Part shown: positions 32,301 through 33,108 of the stretch, piece after piece
Layout of the letters: each line of letters begins with the position of its first letter
Position numbering within the stretch: the first letter of the stretch is position 1
NCBI GenBank assembly: GCA_038087015.1
Contig: JASBNA010000142.1
Location: 1-33,108, forward strand
From: Cerrena zonata
Lineage: Eukaryota > Basidiomycota > Agaricomycetes > Polyporales > Cerrenaceae
Direction: 5' to 3'
DNA: 33,108 nucleotides
Position numbers and translations under genes: made by a program
Notes under the pieces: generated by a model
The model's input: only the letters and a program-made list of their open reading frames with translations
Databases searched by the model: none
Told to the model about the DNA's origin: nothing

Positions 32301-32900
32301 TTGGGGAGTGGGGTTTTGAGATGACGAGTGGCGTCATCTCGCGTCCTCATTTCCGTAACCAGTTCTTTCACTCGACAATATATATTTTTTTTCGTTCCCA
32401 CTCCCAGATAGCTAATCAATACTTTAACGTCAGGAACCCGACGCTTCTGTCATCTGGAGTCGAAAAGACTATATTGAGATTAAAAAATATATTCATGTCG
32501 GTGCATTCGGAGATGCTCTTTGGCGAGAGCCGTCGTTTCGACATAAGCTACCTTTATTTTACATTGTCGCTACTATATTCCCAGAGCCCAAGCTAAATCA
32601 TCAGCCATTTGAATTTTTGAAGAGGTCTATGCAAGGGGAGAAAGTATCCCTGGTTTGCAACGTTTTACGGTTCGCCGTGTCGGTCTTCCAGAGCTTGGGT
32701 AGAACAGGGTTTCGGGGCAAGTTTCTATCTGTCGATATCCGGCACCAAAGCGCACTCGCACTTTGGTTCGAATTATTTTCTCATCGGGCTCCGTGCCCAG
32801 CTTGGCGTCAGCAAGTCTGTCGACAACATGCTGTGCCCAGATGAAACAGGGTATTCGTAACAAAAATCCCAATGGGGACATTTGGTGAAGCGAGGACAAG
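29331..32900 (+). repeat. Array unit U4, rearranged last copy
   Basis: The first 1.8 kb follows U3 closely (start 29338; intron alpha 29584-29641; TGATCGGAGCGCT at 30195; CTACATCCAGTCTCAA at about 30471; exon-like segment 30800-30848). After about 31150 the similarity drops and about 0.6 kb is missing, but landmarks return: GACATTCAAGGC (31441), CCACCGATCCCCGTTCCAAATA (about 31865), the stem-loop at 32318, and GATGAAACAGGGT (32839), matching the right-end block of the others. Open frames of 135 codons (31159-31566) and 179 codons (32057-32596, no ATG at the start) overlap these repeat landmarks and are not called as genes. Confidence 0.65.
32318..32340. other. Terminal stem-loop, U4 copy
   Basis: GAGATGACG and CGTCATCTC form a perfect 9-bp stem with loop AGTGG. 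The flanks GGGGTTTT on the left and CGTAACCAG on the right match the flanks in U1 (GGGTTTT, TGTAACCAG), so it is the same element with a largely different stem sequence. The T-run is not kept here. Confidence 0.75.
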
Positions 32901-33108
32901 CCGTTGACGACCCTACCGAGTTGAGTTGGGAAACGAAAGCAACGGCGAGTGGAATAGGACAGGCACGACATGCCGTGTGCCGATGAGTCATTGTCCGCGA
33001 GGTGGTCAAGGGGTGCATAGCGACGAGAAAGAACGGGTGAGAAAATAGAAATAGTGGTGGGAAGGATGGCGAAGCGGGAGGGATGGAGAGGATATAAAGA
33101 CATACAGT
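32901..33108. other. Right edge, no supported gene
   Basis: The + strand is purine-rich towards the end (GGAAGGATGGCGAAGCGGGAGG), so the - strand is pyrimidine-rich and could be the promoter or leader of a - strand gene. A - strand frame of 158 codons (33103-32627) runs back into the last array unit; its product has no recognisable features. Confidence 0.3.

Noticed and set aside
32057..32596. 179-codon + strand frame with hydrophobic stretches
   Set aside because: It lacks an ATG start, overlaps the conserved terminal stem-loop of U4, and is not open in the other units.
32627..33103. 158-codon - strand frame at the right edge
   Set aside because: Its 3' part overlaps the right end of U4, its 5' part is a pyrimidine-rich leader-like tract, and the product has no recognisable feature.
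1..33108. tRNA, rRNA, CRISPR arrays and telomeric repeats
   Set aside because: No cloverleaf, ribosomal core sequence, regular short spaced repeats or telomere-type short tandem repeats were seen by eye.

Overview
The window looks like a piece of a basidiomycete fungal nuclear genome, most likely an intron-rich yeast-forming lineage such as Tremellomycetes. The reasons are very short GT-AG introns (about 49-79 nt) with CTNAC-like branch sites, a Rho GTPase gene cut by seven introns, the C-terminal exons of a membrane protein resembling the basidiomycete DUF6533 group, and no bacterial-style operons. The placement is an inference from gene structure; no marker gene fixes the species.

Left part (about 1-9.3 kb). 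The one securely identified gene is a Rho-family small GTPase on the + strand (1790-3151; eight exons including a 7-nt microexon; 220 aa after splicing by eye). Downstream on the - strand are a two-exon 116-aa gene or gene fragment (3812-4213), the last exons of a putative membrane protein (4371-4816), a strange repetitive region of tandem exon-intron modules (about 5288-7290, - strand), more exon/intron-like blocks (7290-8470), and a clean three-exon gene for a 193-aa protein of unknown function (8474-9153, - strand). A long palindrome with two inverted CCAAT boxes lies just upstream of that last gene. At the extreme left are two low-confidence coding pieces (108-436 + and 481-813 -).

Right part (about 10.9-32.9 kb). 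This 22-kb stretch has no convincing conserved protein gene. It is an array of about five diverged direct repeats, each roughly 4.3-4.9 kb. They are called U0 to U4 here, starting near 10.92, 15.25, 20.17, 24.77 and 29.33 kb. U1-U4 share diagnostic words in the same order, for example TGATCGGAGCGCT at 16052, 21064, 25657 and 30195. They also share intron-like segments with intact splice signals, and a terminal stem-loop near the 3' end of each unit (18816, 23953, 28453, 32318). That stem is kept in the fourth unit by many paired base changes. Indels and stops break the reading frames between units, while splice signals and the stem persist. The favoured hypothesis is a tandem family of spliced, possibly non-coding, transcription units; a decayed gene family or an unrecognised transposon relic are the alternatives. 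Between 9.2 and 12.3 kb there are three strong isolated hairpins.

All exon structures, alignments and substitution counts were made by eye from the sequence alone. No database search was run.
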